Assembly: GCF_900103255.1 (NCBI RefSeq)
Contig: NZ_FMWS01000001.1
Location: 1-64,000, forward strand
Origin: Gilliamella bombi
Lineage (GTDB): Bacteria > Pseudomonadota > Gammaproteobacteria > Enterobacterales > Orbaceae
Length of the DNA: 64,000 nucleotides
Direction of reading: 5' to 3'
Shown here: positions 9,589 to 18,131 of the stretch, one piece after another
Layout: the number at the start of each line of letters is the position of its first letter
How positions within the stretch are numbered: the first letter of the stretch is position 1
Translations under genes and position numbers: made by a program
The notes under the pieces: model-generated
Databases searched by the model: none
The model's input: the letters and a program-made list of their open reading frames with translations, nothing else
Told to the model about the DNA's origin: nothing

Positions 9589-10194
9589 ATTTGATTCCTT
9601 ATGAAACACGAATAAATTAATAATTTCTTAAATAATATAAATAGATAATCTTTATGATATAATAAATTACTCTATTTTTCTACAATTTTTGATAAAATTC
9701 CAAATACTATTAATACTTTACCCATAAAAAACCTAGATATCTTTATCATTAAAATAGTGTAAAAAATTGATAAATAATGAACTATTTTTATTCAATGAAC
9801 ATATTTTTGAGGATATTCCTTAGTATAAAAACCAAGCAAATGACAAATATTTTTACTCTTTTTTTTATATTTTTTATTCGCATTATAAATATTGCCATAT
9901 ATCTTATTTTTGTACTTAACCAAAATTTTATTTATACTGATTATAAAATCTACAATTAGATATGGTATAAAATATTTTCCAAAAATGCCGTTCCAAGAGT
10001 AATGCATGTAATCGTTTGTACTCGATTTTTACCTGTCATTGTTGTTCATATAATTTGTAGGAATTACTGTTTATACAATAAACCAAGCATCTGATGTTTT
10101 TTTAGTTAACTATATCGCTTTCTATTCGCATTACACTCGGAATTATTGCATAATACAGAGGGTATAAACTATAAAAATTGAGTTAGGAATAATT
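9589..10194. other. AT-rich intergenic region between divergent T6SS operon and ubiU
   Basis: This 606-bp gap must hold the promoter for the leftward T6SS operon and the one for rightward ubiU. It is very AT-rich, so many -10-like hexamers occur and none can be singled out. No convincing sigma-54 element was seen. Two short hydrophobic open frames (around 9777-9959 plus strand and 9792-10007 minus strand) overlap on opposite strands, lack ribosome sites and resemble nothing; they are not called as genes. Confidence 0.6.
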
Positions 10195-11190
10195 ATGGAA
10201 CTTCTTTGTCCAGCGGGATCTTTACCATCATTAAAAGTGGCTATTGATAATGGCGCTGATGCTGTTTATATTGGTTTGAAAGACGATACCAATGCCCGTC
10301 ATTTTGCTGGTTTAAATTTTAATGAAAAGCGATTGATTGAAGCTTCAGATTATGTACACAAACACGGCAAAAAATTGCATATTGCTATTAATACTTTTGC
10401 CCATCCAGAAAATTTTCAGCGTTGGCAATATGCGGTTGATACTGCGGCTAATATTGGTGCTGATGCTTTAATTATTGCCGATCTTGCTATGCTTGATTAT
10501 GCGGCTGAAAAATACCCTAATCTTGAGCGTCATGTTTCTGTACAAGCGTCGTCGACCAATGAGGAGTCGATTAAGTTTTACTATAATAATTTTCAGGTAC
10601 ATCGCATTGTTTTGCCACGCGTACTTTCAATGCATCAAGTTAAACAGTTATCACAAGTGTCCCCCGTTCCACTCGAGGTGTTTGCTTTTGGTAGCTTGTG
10701 TATTATGGCCGAAGGTCGGTGCTATTTGTCATCTTATTTGACTGGCGAATCCCCTAATACCGTTGGCGCTTGTTCACCTGCCAAATTTGTTCGTTGGGAA
10801 GAGACCGAAAAAGGACTGGAATCAAGGCTGAATAATGTGTTAATTGATTGCCATAAAAAAGGCGAAAATGCAGGCTATCCAACGCTATGTAAAGGACGCT
10901 ATTTTGTTGGTCAGGAGCTCTATCATCCTATCGAGGAGCCAACAAGTTTAAATACCATTGAGCTATTGCCTGAACTGTTTGCCGCAAATATTGCATCAGT
11001 CAAAATAGAAGGCCGTCAGCGTAGCCCTGCTTATGTTGAGCAAGTCACTAAAGTGTGGCGACAAGCCATCGATCGCTATAAAGCCAATCCGCAATCATTC
11101 CAAGCCGAACAACGCTGGATCGATACGCTTGGTTCGGTGTCAGAAGGCACACAAACAACATTAGGCGCTTATCACCGTAAATGGCAATAA
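10195..11190 (+). CDS. ubiU: O2-independent ubiquinone hydroxylation protein UbiU (U32 peptidase family, YhbU)
   Basis: The 331-aa protein equals E. coli UbiU in length and starts MELLCPAGSLPSLKVAIDNG. The four cysteines that bind a [4Fe-4S] cluster in UbiU are present with the right spacing: LCIMAEGRC, then VGAC 17 residues later, then TLC 39 residues later (corresponding to C169, C176, C193, C232). UbiU works with UbiV to hydroxylate ubiquinone precursors without oxygen, which fits growth in low-oxygen habitats. An AGGA ribosome site precedes the ATG. The gene is followed by ubiV (85-nt gap), csdA and csdE in the same direction. Confidence 0.94.
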   Translation: MELLCPAGSLPSLKVAIDNGADAVYIGLKDDTNARHFAGLNFNEKRLIEASDYVHKHGKKLHIAINTFAHPENFQRWQYAVDTAANIGADALIIADLAMLDYAAEKYPNLERHVSVQASSTNEESIKFYYNNFQVHRIVLPRVLSMHQVKQLSQVSPVPLEVFAFGSLCIMAEGRCYLSSYLTGESPNTVGACSPAKFVRWEETEKGLESRLNNVLIDCHKKGENAGYPTLCKGRYFVGQELYHPIEEPTSLNTIELLPELFAANIASVKIEGRQRSPAYVEQVTKVWRQAIDRYKANPQSFQAEQRWIDTLGSVSEGTQTTLGAYHRKWQ

Positions 11191-11275
11191 GGTGTGAGTT
11201 AGCAATAGGTAATGTGCTAACAGTATCAACGTAAATCATTGAGAAAGATCTAACATAAATATAGTGAGCAAAACC

Positions 11276-12154
11276 ATGAAATACGCATTAGGACCAGTGC
11301 TTTATTATTGGCCTAAAACTGAAACAGAAGCGTTTTATTACGCCGCTAAAGAGAGTCAAGCGGATATTATTTATATGGGCGAAACGGTTTGTACCAAGCG
11401 CCGTGAAATGAAAGTACCAAACTGGATTGAATTAGCAAAAGAGATCGCTAAATCCGGTAAACAGGTAGTGCTTTCTACATTAGCTTTACTTGAAGCACCA
11501 TCAGAATTAAATGACTTACGGCAATTGGTTAATAATGGGGAGTTTTTAGTCGAAGCAAACGATTTAGCTGCCATTAATGTTGCGCATGAGCATAAATTAC
11601 CCTTTGTTGCAGGTCCGGCTATTAACTGTTATAACGCTTTAACTCTAAAATTATTACAAAAACAAGGTATGGTTCGCTGGTGTATGCCGGTTGAGCTTTC
11701 TCGTGATTGGTTGAGTAATGTGCTTAAACAGTTTGAGAGTTTAAATATTGCACGAAATTTTGAAGTTGAATTGTTTAGTTATGGTTATTTACCTTTAGCT
11801 TATTCAGCTCGCTGTTTTACCGCAAGATCGGAAGATAAGCCTAAAGATAAATGCGAAACTTGTTGTATTAAGTATCCTGTTGGACGTGAGGTGTTTTCAC
11901 AAGAACAACAGAAAGTATTTGTGTTAAACGGCATTCAGACTCAAAGCGGTTATTGTTACAATTTGGGAAATAATCTAAAAGAGATGAAAGGATTGGTTGA
12001 TATCGTTAGAATTTCACCACTTGGTATTGAAACACTTGATATTATTAAGCAGTTTAAAGCTAACGAAGATGGATTAAATCCACTGCAAATTGAACATAAC
12101 CGAGATTGTAATGGTTACTGGAATGGGATTGCCGGACTTGAACTTACCCAATAA
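11276..12154 (+). CDS. ubiV: O2-independent ubiquinone hydroxylation protein UbiV (U32 family, YhbV)
   Basis: The 292-aa protein (same length as E. coli UbiV) starts MKYALGPVLYYWP at ATG 11276; a GTG four codons earlier is less likely. Cluster-binding cysteines are conserved: C39 in GETVC and the later set in YSARCFTARSEDKPKDKCETCC. It forms a heterodimer with UbiU, with one [4Fe-4S] cluster in each subunit, for anaerobic ubiquinone synthesis. Its 3' end overlaps the start of csdA by about 30 nt, suggesting coupled translation. The usual third partner, ubiT, is not in this window. Confidence 0.94.
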   Translation: MKYALGPVLYYWPKTETEAFYYAAKESQADIIYMGETVCTKRREMKVPNWIELAKEIAKSGKQVVLSTLALLEAPSELNDLRQLVNNGEFLVEANDLAAINVAHEHKLPFVAGPAINCYNALTLKLLQKQGMVRWCMPVELSRDWLSNVLKQFESLNIARNFEVELFSYGYLPLAYSARCFTARSEDKPKDKCETCCIKYPVGREVFSQEQQKVFVLNGIQTQSGYCYNLGNNLKEMKGLVDIVRISPLGIETLDIIKQFKANEDGLNPLQIEHNRDCNGYWNGIAGLELTQ

Positions 12155-13334
12155 GCATTTTCTGCCTGAACAGTTTCGGGCAAGTTTTCCTGCACTTAAT
12201 AGTGAAAGCGTATATCTTGATTCGGCAGCAACAGCACTTAAACCGCTAGCAATGATTGATGCGACACTTGCGTATTATGCCCAGAATACTGCTACTGCAA
12301 AACGTAGTTTATACCAAGATGCTTTGCAAGTAACTGCAAAAATTGATAAGGCAAGACAAAATGTTGCCGATTTGGTTCACGCTAATAGTAGTGCTGAAAT
12401 TATCTGGACACGAGGTGCAACCGAGTCAATTAACTTAATTGCGCAAAGCTATGCTCGATCGTTGTTACAACCCAACGATGAAATTATTGTGAGTGAATTA
12501 GAGCATCATAGTAATTTGTTACCTTGGTTGATTGTGGCTAAGCAAACGGGGGCTAAAGTCGTTAAGTGGTCGTCGGATGTTAATGAGTTATCGTCGTTAA
12601 TGTCAGCTAAGACCAAGATTGTTGCAGTGACTCAAATGTCAAACGTCACTGGATTTTGCCCTGATTTAGCTACAATAAGCAACATTGTTCATCAATATGA
12701 TGCGGTTTTAGTGGTGGATGGTGCGCAAGGTGTTGTTCATCATGCAATTAATGTTAACCAGTTAGATATCGATTTTTATGCCTTTTCTACCCATAAATTG
12801 TATGGTCCAACGGGGCTTGGCGTTTTATATGGTAAAAAGGCATTACTTGAGCTAATGTCGGTTTGGCATGGTGGCGGTAAAATGCTAAAAAGCGCTTCGT
12901 TTGATGATTTTATTCAAGAAGATCTTCCTTATAAATTTGAAGCTGGTACGCCTAATATTGCAGGTATTGTTGGTTTTAATTCCGTACTTGAGTGGTTAAA
13001 AAGTTGGGATAATAAGCAAGCTGAAAACTACACAAAACAGCTAGCTTATTATGCAAAATCACAACTAAACCAATTTGCCGATATTCAATTTTATAGTGTG
13101 GATGATAGCCCGATAATCACTTTTAATATCAATAATATTCATCATAATGATATTGCTATTTTGTTAAGTGAACAAAATATTGCCATCCGTACTGGTGAGC
13201 TTTGTGCCCAGCCTTTGATGAATAAATTAGGATGCCACGGAGCGGTTCGTGTTTCATTGATGCCATATAATAATCAGCAAGATGTGGAAAAATTTATTTC
13301 AGTATTGCAAAATGTAATTGAAATATTAGTGTGA
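12123..13334 (+). CDS. csdA: cysteine desulfurase CsdA (class V aminotransferase fold)
   Basis: This PLP enzyme removes sulfur from cysteine to form a persulfide that is passed to CsdE. The fold markers are present: YLDSAATALKP at the start, WTRGATESINLIAQSYAR, ELEHHSNLLPWL, VDGAQGVVHH, the PLP lysine in FYAFSTHKLYGPTGLGVLYG, EAGTPNIAG, and the catalytic cysteine in RTGELCAQPLM. CsdA is favoured over SufS by similarity to the E. coli CsdA sequence and by the csdE gene downstream. The start is uncertain: ATG 12123 overlaps ubiV by 32 nt; ATG 12111 and downstream TTG codons are alternatives. The stop codon is directly followed by a copy of the 42-bp dispersed element. Confidence 0.88.
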   Translation: MGLPDLNLPNKHFLPEQFRASFPALNSESVYLDSAATALKPLAMIDATLAYYAQNTATAKRSLYQDALQVTAKIDKARQNVADLVHANSSAEIIWTRGATESINLIAQSYARSLLQPNDEIIVSELEHHSNLLPWLIVAKQTGAKVVKWSSDVNELSSLMSAKTKIVAVTQMSNVTGFCPDLATISNIVHQYDAVLVVDGAQGVVHHAINVNQLDIDFYAFSTHKLYGPTGLGVLYGKKALLELMSVWHGGGKMLKSASFDDFIQEDLPYKFEAGTPNIAGIVGFNSVLEWLKSWDNKQAENYTKQLAYYAKSQLNQFADIQFYSVDDSPIITFNINNIHHNDIAILLSEQNIAIRTGELCAQPLMNKLGCHGAVRVSLMPYNNQQDVEKFISVLQNVIEILV

Positions 13335-13376
13335 TTTTATACTGAAACGTATAGTTTCCTGAAACTTTTTTACAAA
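13335..13376 (+). repeat. 42-bp dispersed 3'-flanking element, copy A
   Basis: This is one of five copies in the window (also 23352, 40472, 43974 on the minus strand, 54726). The common pattern is TTTTATACT, then AAAC or AAAG, a central ATA, then an inverted repeat around CCTGA, then TTTTT and ACAAA. Here the dyad is AGTTTC-CT-GAAACT, and a preceding GAAAC can alternatively pair with the same GTTTC arm. The element starts at the first base after the csdA stop codon and lies between csdA and csdE. Confidence 0.85.
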
Positions 13377-13402
13377 CATTTAATCGTAAATAGGTCAATA
13401 TT

Positions 13403-13798
13403 ATGCTATCACAGCAAAGCTTAGCCGAATTATTCGCAAAGCAACATAATTGGCAAGATCGTTATCGACAGTTAGTGATGTTAGCAAAGCAATTGCCTGA
13501 TTTTCCTGAAGAGCAAAAGACAGCGCAAAATCAAGTCAATGGCTGCGAAAACCGAGTTTGGTTGACTTATCAAAAACAGACAGATGATACCTATGTTTTT
13601 AGTGGTGATAGTGAAGGTCGAATAGTGAAAGGATTATTGGCAATCTTAATTATTGTTGCTAATAATAAAACAGCGCAAGAAATTGCAACGCTCGATTTTC
13701 AATCCTTATTAAGCCAACTGAAAATTTCTGATGAGTTAAGCCAATCTCGTTTGCAAGGGGTTACTAAATTAATTGAGCGTATTAAATCAGTTGTATAA
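13403..13798 (+). CDS. csdE: sulfur acceptor protein CsdE (SufE family)
   Basis: The 131-aa SufE-fold protein accepts sulfur from CsdA on a conserved cysteine, seen here in NQVNGCENRVWL. Other family marks are WQDRYRQLVMLAKQLPDFPEE, FSGDSEGRIVKGLLAIL and the C-terminal LSQSRLQGVTKLIERIK. It is somewhat shorter than E. coli CsdE (147 aa), mainly at the N-terminus. It sits 68 nt after csdA, separated by the 42-bp element, and is followed at once by a strong terminator, so it closes the ubiU-ubiV-csdA-csdE unit. Confidence 0.92.
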   Translation: MLSQQSLAELFAKQHNWQDRYRQLVMLAKQLPDFPEEQKTAQNQVNGCENRVWLTYQKQTDDTYVFSGDSEGRIVKGLLAILIIVANNKTAQEIATLDFQSLLSQLKISDELSQSRLQGVTKLIERIKSVV

Positions 13799-13802
13799 AA
13801 AA

Positions 13803-13829
13803 GGGGGCTAATCGCCCCCCCTGTCTTTT
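13803..13829 (+). terminator. rho-independent terminator after csdE
   Basis: A GC-only stem GGGGGC / GCCCCC with a 5-nt loop is followed by extra C residues and a short T run. It begins 5 nt after the csdE stop and 14 nt before the dolP stop on the other strand, so it may serve both convergent genes. Confidence 0.85.
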
Positions 13830-13842
13830 GTATAGTCACTAT

Positions 13843-14421
13843 TTAATTTTCAGTATACGTATATAGTGTGATCACTTTTTTTACACCACGGACTTTACTT
13901 GCAATTTCGGCTGCTGCTTTACCTTCTTCTGATGTAACAATACCAATTAAGAAAACTTCGCCGTTTTCAGTTACTACTTTAATCTTGCGAGCTTTTGTTT
14001 TGGCATCTAAAACTAACTGAGATTTAACTTGAGTCGTTATCCAAGTATCATTGGTAATAGTCCCTGCGCCAACAGGCTCTCCAATACGAATTTGATTATA
14101 GACTTTTTTTACCCCTTCAACTTGGTAAGCAAGACTTTCAGCTTTTTCAACTTGTTCATTATTTGCTTGTCCAGTTAACAGAATATTACCACCATAAGCA
14201 CTAGTAACAATACGAGAACCAATAAAAAATGGTCCATTATTTTTTATTTTCATGCTCATGCGTGAACTAAGTGTTGTATCATCAACTTGAGTACCCGCAG
14301 TACGAGGATCGGTTGCAACTTTTGCCGTAGCCCCTGCACCAATTCCTATAAAGGCAGCAACGCAGCCTTGTAATGTTAATGCGCAAGAAATTAACATTAC
14401 TATTAAGCTAACTTTTTTCAC
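13843..14421 (-). CDS. dolP: outer-membrane lipoprotein DolP (YraP), two BON domains
   Basis: The 192-aa protein has a lipoprotein signal (MKKVSLIVMLISCALTLQGC, lipidated at Cys20) and two BON domains: the first around SSRMSMKIKNNGPFFIGSRI through GVKKVYNQIRIGEP, the second from TNDTWITTQVKSQLVLD to GVKKVITLYTYTE. DolP is an envelope-integrity protein found at division sites and interacting with the BAM complex and anionic phospholipids. Length matches E. coli DolP (191 aa). In E. coli the gene follows diaA near mtgA; here it stands alone, convergent with csdE and divergent from the DUF1266 gene. Confidence 0.93.
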   Translation of the reverse strand: MKKVSLIVMLISCALTLQGCVAAFIGIGAGATAKVATDPRTAGTQVDDTTLSSRMSMKIKNNGPFFIGSRIVTSAYGGNILLTGQANNEQVEKAESLAYQVEGVKKVYNQIRIGEPVGAGTITNDTWITTQVKSQLVLDAKTKARKIKVVTENGEVFLIGIVTSEEGKAAAEIASKVRGVKKVITLYTYTEN

Positions 14422-14661
14422 TATAACTCCTTATGATTTATTACTCTGTAATAATCAAATTTCAATAAATTGTTTGTATTATGCCTTGTAGATATTGATT
14501 TGCAAATAATTTTATGATTTATGCTAGCTTATAGCAGTATTTATATTTTATTAAACTTAACCACACCATAGATTTCTGTTTGAATTTCAATTGTTATTTT
14601 AGTGTAAAATCTGCTATCTTTTGATAATAAATAAAATAAATTAGATGATTGGAATACAAAT

Positions 14662-15360
14662 ATGAATCAAGATTGTGTCGATTGGCTATATGGTTTATCT
14701 GCACCAATGGTTGTAATAAACATAGAAAATGGAGCAAGTTATACTTCGCCATTTTTTTATCCAGATCGAGATTTTGTTGATATGAAAGAGAGTTGGGGGA
14801 TTGATTCCCGTGAAACTTTACTTAACTGTGTGTTCGACATGGTTGATGATGGGCACGCTTCAGCATTGTCTAAATATTATTTGATGTATTCTCGACTTTC
14901 CGAATTTGATTGGTGTGACCATTATCAAGAACAAGATGACTATCAAAAAGTTTTGCTTGATTTTGTCAAACAAACCTTTCCTGTGTGCGGTACTGCAGGT
15001 ATCCGTAGTTGGGATTATGCTCGAATGGGATATATCTTACGAAATGGTATCACTAATAAATATATCACCGAACAAGAGGCCTTATGGGTTTTTTCTCGAA
15101 TAGGACTCCGTTGTCAATATTATTATAGAAACTGGCACCATTACTTTTCAGGCTGGTTTGTTGGCTATCAATATTGGATATCACTCAATAGCAAAGAAGA
15201 CTTAGAAACATTACGTTGCGAATTGACTCGAGCATCACGCGCTCATACCATGGCAAATTTACATGAAGATAAAGATGCCCCACATAATCGTTTATCTTGG
15301 TATATAGATATTGAAGAACTAGAAAAACCTGAGTCACTAATGGAGTATGATTGGTCATGA
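14662..15360 (+). CDS. DUF1266 family protein (YbeR/YbeU-like)
   Basis: The 232-aa protein has the DUF1266 pattern: WGIDSRETLLNCVFDMVDDG, RSWDYARMGYILRNG, ITEQEALWVFSRIGLRCQ, then a Trp/Tyr-rich stretch with FSGWFVGYQYW. The family has no established biochemical role. In E. coli its members ybeR and ybeU lie beside J-domain genes djlB and djlC and the Hsp70 gene hscC. The same trio occurs here: the next gene, a J-domain protein, starts in an ATGA overlap with this stop codon, and hscC follows convergently. A role in the HscC chaperone circuit is therefore likely but unproven. Confidence 0.8.
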   Translation: MNQDCVDWLYGLSAPMVVINIENGASYTSPFFYPDRDFVDMKESWGIDSRETLLNCVFDMVDDGHASALSKYYLMYSRLSEFDWCDHYQEQDDYQKVLLDFVKQTFPVCGTAGIRSWDYARMGYILRNGITNKYITEQEALWVFSRIGLRCQYYYRNWHHYFSGWFVGYQYWISLNSKEDLETLRCELTRASRAHTMANLHEDKDAPHNRLSWYIDIEELEKPESLMEYDWS

Positions 15361-18065
15361 ATGAAAATATTTGGCAACTGTTAGGCATTGAAAAAACAAC
15401 CGATCAAGCGGCTATTCGTCAAGCATATCGAGCACAATTACCTTCATATCATCCTGAAACTGATCCCGATGGTTTTAAAGCATTACGCGAAGCCTATGAG
15501 TCAGCAATAAAATATGCACAATCGCCCGAAACAATGGCCGATGAACCTAAGTCTGAATCAGAACAACAACAAGAAGTATCAGTATCTTTAACAGAAAAAC
15601 AGCTTAAAGCCAATGAAATTTGTGAGGCTTATCAAACATTATTAGATGATCCTCGACGCTGTTTTAATGTTAACGAGTGGCAAAAATTTATTGGTTCATT
15701 TTATGACTACTCAATGGCAGTTATTGATTCTGTAAAATGGCGATTGTTAGAAATAAGTTATGAATCAAAAAATATATCAGAGTCATGTGTCAAACTATTA
15801 GCCGATAGTTTACGTTGGCGGCAACTGCTAATGATTCAATTTACCGATGATTTTGAAAAGTATGATAATTATTTAAATCATATTGATCGTGGTGATTTGT
15901 TCAATTACACCTATTTACCGACAACAAGTAAAACACTGCAAAATGTAACTATCGATTATATGTACTATACTAGGTGGTTATTTTGGGAGCGTAGATCTGA
16001 GGATATTTATGCATTCTTATCACAAGATACGGTCATTTATCTTCCTGATGATAAAAATTTGATGCTTAAATTTTCCTATTGGCATTGTATAGCTAATATA
16101 AAAAATCAAGCTATTTTGGATTACGCTTTAAAATGTATTTCCCAAAATGATCAAGATGAAAATATCATTATCGAATGGAAATATATTGCCGCTATTCAAT
16201 ATACGCTACTTGATAATAAGCAAGAGTCCTTACAATCTTGGCTAGATCTTTATAGTTCTGGTCATTATCAAGATAAAGCAGCCAGCTGGATAGCTGGTTG
16301 GTGTGAATATTATAATAAAGATTATTTCCCATTATTAATCATGGCCCTTAATAATTCTTACTGTATTGATATAGATAACACTGAAAATTATTTAAATGCA
16401 ATACCTCAGCTAACAGCAACAACTGTTTCACGATTGGCGGAACTTGAGGCTAGTGATTATTCCCCTGAAATAGCCAATTTTATTGATTGGGCGTTAAATG
16501 TAAATTGGAATTATAGACAAGTTTTATCCATGCTGTTACTTGATGACGGTACCAATCGATTGTATCGCTTATATCGCCATGCCATCATGCTTCGCCACGG
16601 TAATGAAAGATTATTGCAAGAAATCCTTGATGAACGCAGCGATGATCCATTTGAACAATTTATTTTGCAAAATTTACAAAGGCAAGCACGACAAAACCTA
16701 ACATGGTTATCAGAGCTACCGCCCGTACAAGAGTTTAAAGCTTGGCTATATGATAGTGATGAAAATGCGCCTATTCCAGCTAAATTTGATCCTAATTCTG
16801 AAGATAATCATTGTTTGTATTGTCGTTTATGGCTAGATAGGCTTGATTATTTGCCTTATGTTGCCATGTTTCATCTTTATAATAATTTAGAGTATTCATA
16901 TATGGAAATGTATGATTGGGTAGCTTTTCTTACAATACGAATACCTTACAAATTACCCGCTCCTCCAGATGCTTCTATCTGTTCAAGTAATAAAAATGCC
17001 TATTGGCAATGGTATCGTAATTGTTTATTAGTTATATCAATTGCCAGTCAACCCTTTGCAACGGCCAAATATCTTCAAACTGAAAATAATACATTCCAAC
17101 TACCGGATGATAATTTGCTATCCCCTCTTATTAATATTTTTAAACAAGGAAACTGGCAAAATGAAACAGAGTTATATAATCTGATTAACAATGACAGTAA
17201 GTTAATTGATTGCATTTTAATAAATTATCCAAATTCAATTGAATCGTATATTGATGATACACCTGATAGCATTGATTTTAAAGAAATTGAGCAAAAACTT
17301 GAACAAGTATGGCAAACTAAATTAGCGAAACAAAACCCTATCTACTTGATGATTTTATACACCATAGTATTTAATAAGCCCGATCAAAAAACAAAATTAA
17401 ATACAATGTTACAAGATATTACTGGCGATAATAAAGAGTTAATAAAAATATCAACAGTTCTACAAAAAAATTGGGAGTCATTATCATCTGATGATAAAAT
17501 AAAATACAATTACACCGAACTAGTTGATGAAATAGTGACCATTGCTAAACGTTTATCTAACTCTTACGGTATATGCGATGAAAGTGAACTTGAAAGGTTA
17601 TACAAGTTTAAAAACAACAGTGACAATGATTTAGTCTTACGGCTTTGTGCGTCATTACTTATAGCAAAAAATCATGAAAATCAACAAAAACTGGAATCAC
17701 AGCCATTACCTAAAAATAAATGGTGGCAGTTTTGGCGTTGGAAAGGGCGAACTAATATAAAAGGTTTTATTATACAATTATGTTGTAGCTTCATTGTGTT
17801 AGGATTGATGACCGTATTTAACAACAATTTTGAATTGAATAGTTCTACTTTTTCTATGATTTGTTATTCTATTGCTGTAACCAACACGGTTTTTGCATTA
17901 AAACGACGTTTTAATGATATCGATAAAGGTGAACCGCTCATCGGTTTTTTGGCCGAAATATTAGTTTTTTTCTTATTTTTTGCGCCATTTTGGGTTTCTG
18001 GTGTCAAATACACTAACCGTTTTGGATCACCCGTAGAAGAAACAAGCAAAGAAAAGGAAAAGTAA
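15357..18065 (+). CDS. large J-domain protein (DjlB/DjlC-like HscC co-chaperone)
   Basis: A J-domain occupies residues 1-55 (NIWQLLGIEKTTDQAAIRQA through GFKALREAYESAI). The canonical HPD is replaced by HPE, as in the DjlB/DjlC branch that works with HscC. A long Trp/Tyr/Asp-rich helical middle region of about 750 residues follows, then a C-terminal hydrophobic part with two or three membrane segments after a WWQFWRWKG stretch (about residue 785), so it is probably anchored in the inner membrane. At 902 aa it is much longer than E. coli DjlB (475). ATG 15357 overlaps the preceding stop as ATGA; a TTG two codons earlier is possible. Confidence 0.82.
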   Translation: MNENIWQLLGIEKTTDQAAIRQAYRAQLPSYHPETDPDGFKALREAYESAIKYAQSPETMADEPKSESEQQQEVSVSLTEKQLKANEICEAYQTLLDDPRRCFNVNEWQKFIGSFYDYSMAVIDSVKWRLLEISYESKNISESCVKLLADSLRWRQLLMIQFTDDFEKYDNYLNHIDRGDLFNYTYLPTTSKTLQNVTIDYMYYTRWLFWERRSEDIYAFLSQDTVIYLPDDKNLMLKFSYWHCIANIKNQAILDYALKCISQNDQDENIIIEWKYIAAIQYTLLDNKQESLQSWLDLYSSGHYQDKAASWIAGWCEYYNKDYFPLLIMALNNSYCIDIDNTENYLNAIPQLTATTVSRLAELEASDYSPEIANFIDWALNVNWNYRQVLSMLLLDDGTNRLYRLYRHAIMLRHGNERLLQEILDERSDDPFEQFILQNLQRQARQNLTWLSELPPVQEFKAWLYDSDENAPIPAKFDPNSEDNHCLYCRLWLDRLDYLPYVAMFHLYNNLEYSYMEMYDWVAFLTIRIPYKLPAPPDASICSSNKNAYWQWYRNCLLVISIASQPFATAKYLQTENNTFQLPDDNLLSPLINIFKQGNWQNETELYNLINNDSKLIDCILINYPNSIESYIDDTPDSIDFKEIEQKLEQVWQTKLAKQNPIYLMILYTIVFNKPDQKTKLNTMLQDITGDNKELIKISTVLQKNWESLSSDDKIKYNYTELVDEIVTIAKRLSNSYGICDESELERLYKFKNNSDNDLVLRLCASLLIAKNHENQQKLESQPLPKNKWWQFWRWKGRTNIKGFIIQLCCSFIVLGLMTVFNNNFELNSSTFSMICYSIAVTNTVFALKRRFNDIDKGEPLIGFLAEILVFFLFFAPFWVSGVKYTNRFGSPVEETSKEKEK

Positions 18066-18072
18066 ACAAATT

Positions 18073-18112
18073 AAAGTCCTCTTTTTTATGTCTAAAAAAG
18101 AGGACTTTTTAT
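18073..18112. terminator. bidirectional terminator between J-domain gene and hscC
   Basis: A 15-bp stem (AAAGTCCTCTTTTTT pairing with AAAAAAGAGGACTTT) around a short loop is flanked by A and T runs. It lies 8 nt after the J-domain gene and about 20 nt from the convergent hscC stop. Confidence 0.88.
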
Positions 18113-18131
18113 ATTTTTTAAATTTTATTGG

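Noticed and set aside
9777-10007. Two overlapping short hydrophobic frames on opposite strands between tssB and ubiU
   Set aside because: Extremely AT-rich, no ribosome sites, no similarity to known small membrane proteins; AT-rich spacers give such frames by chance.
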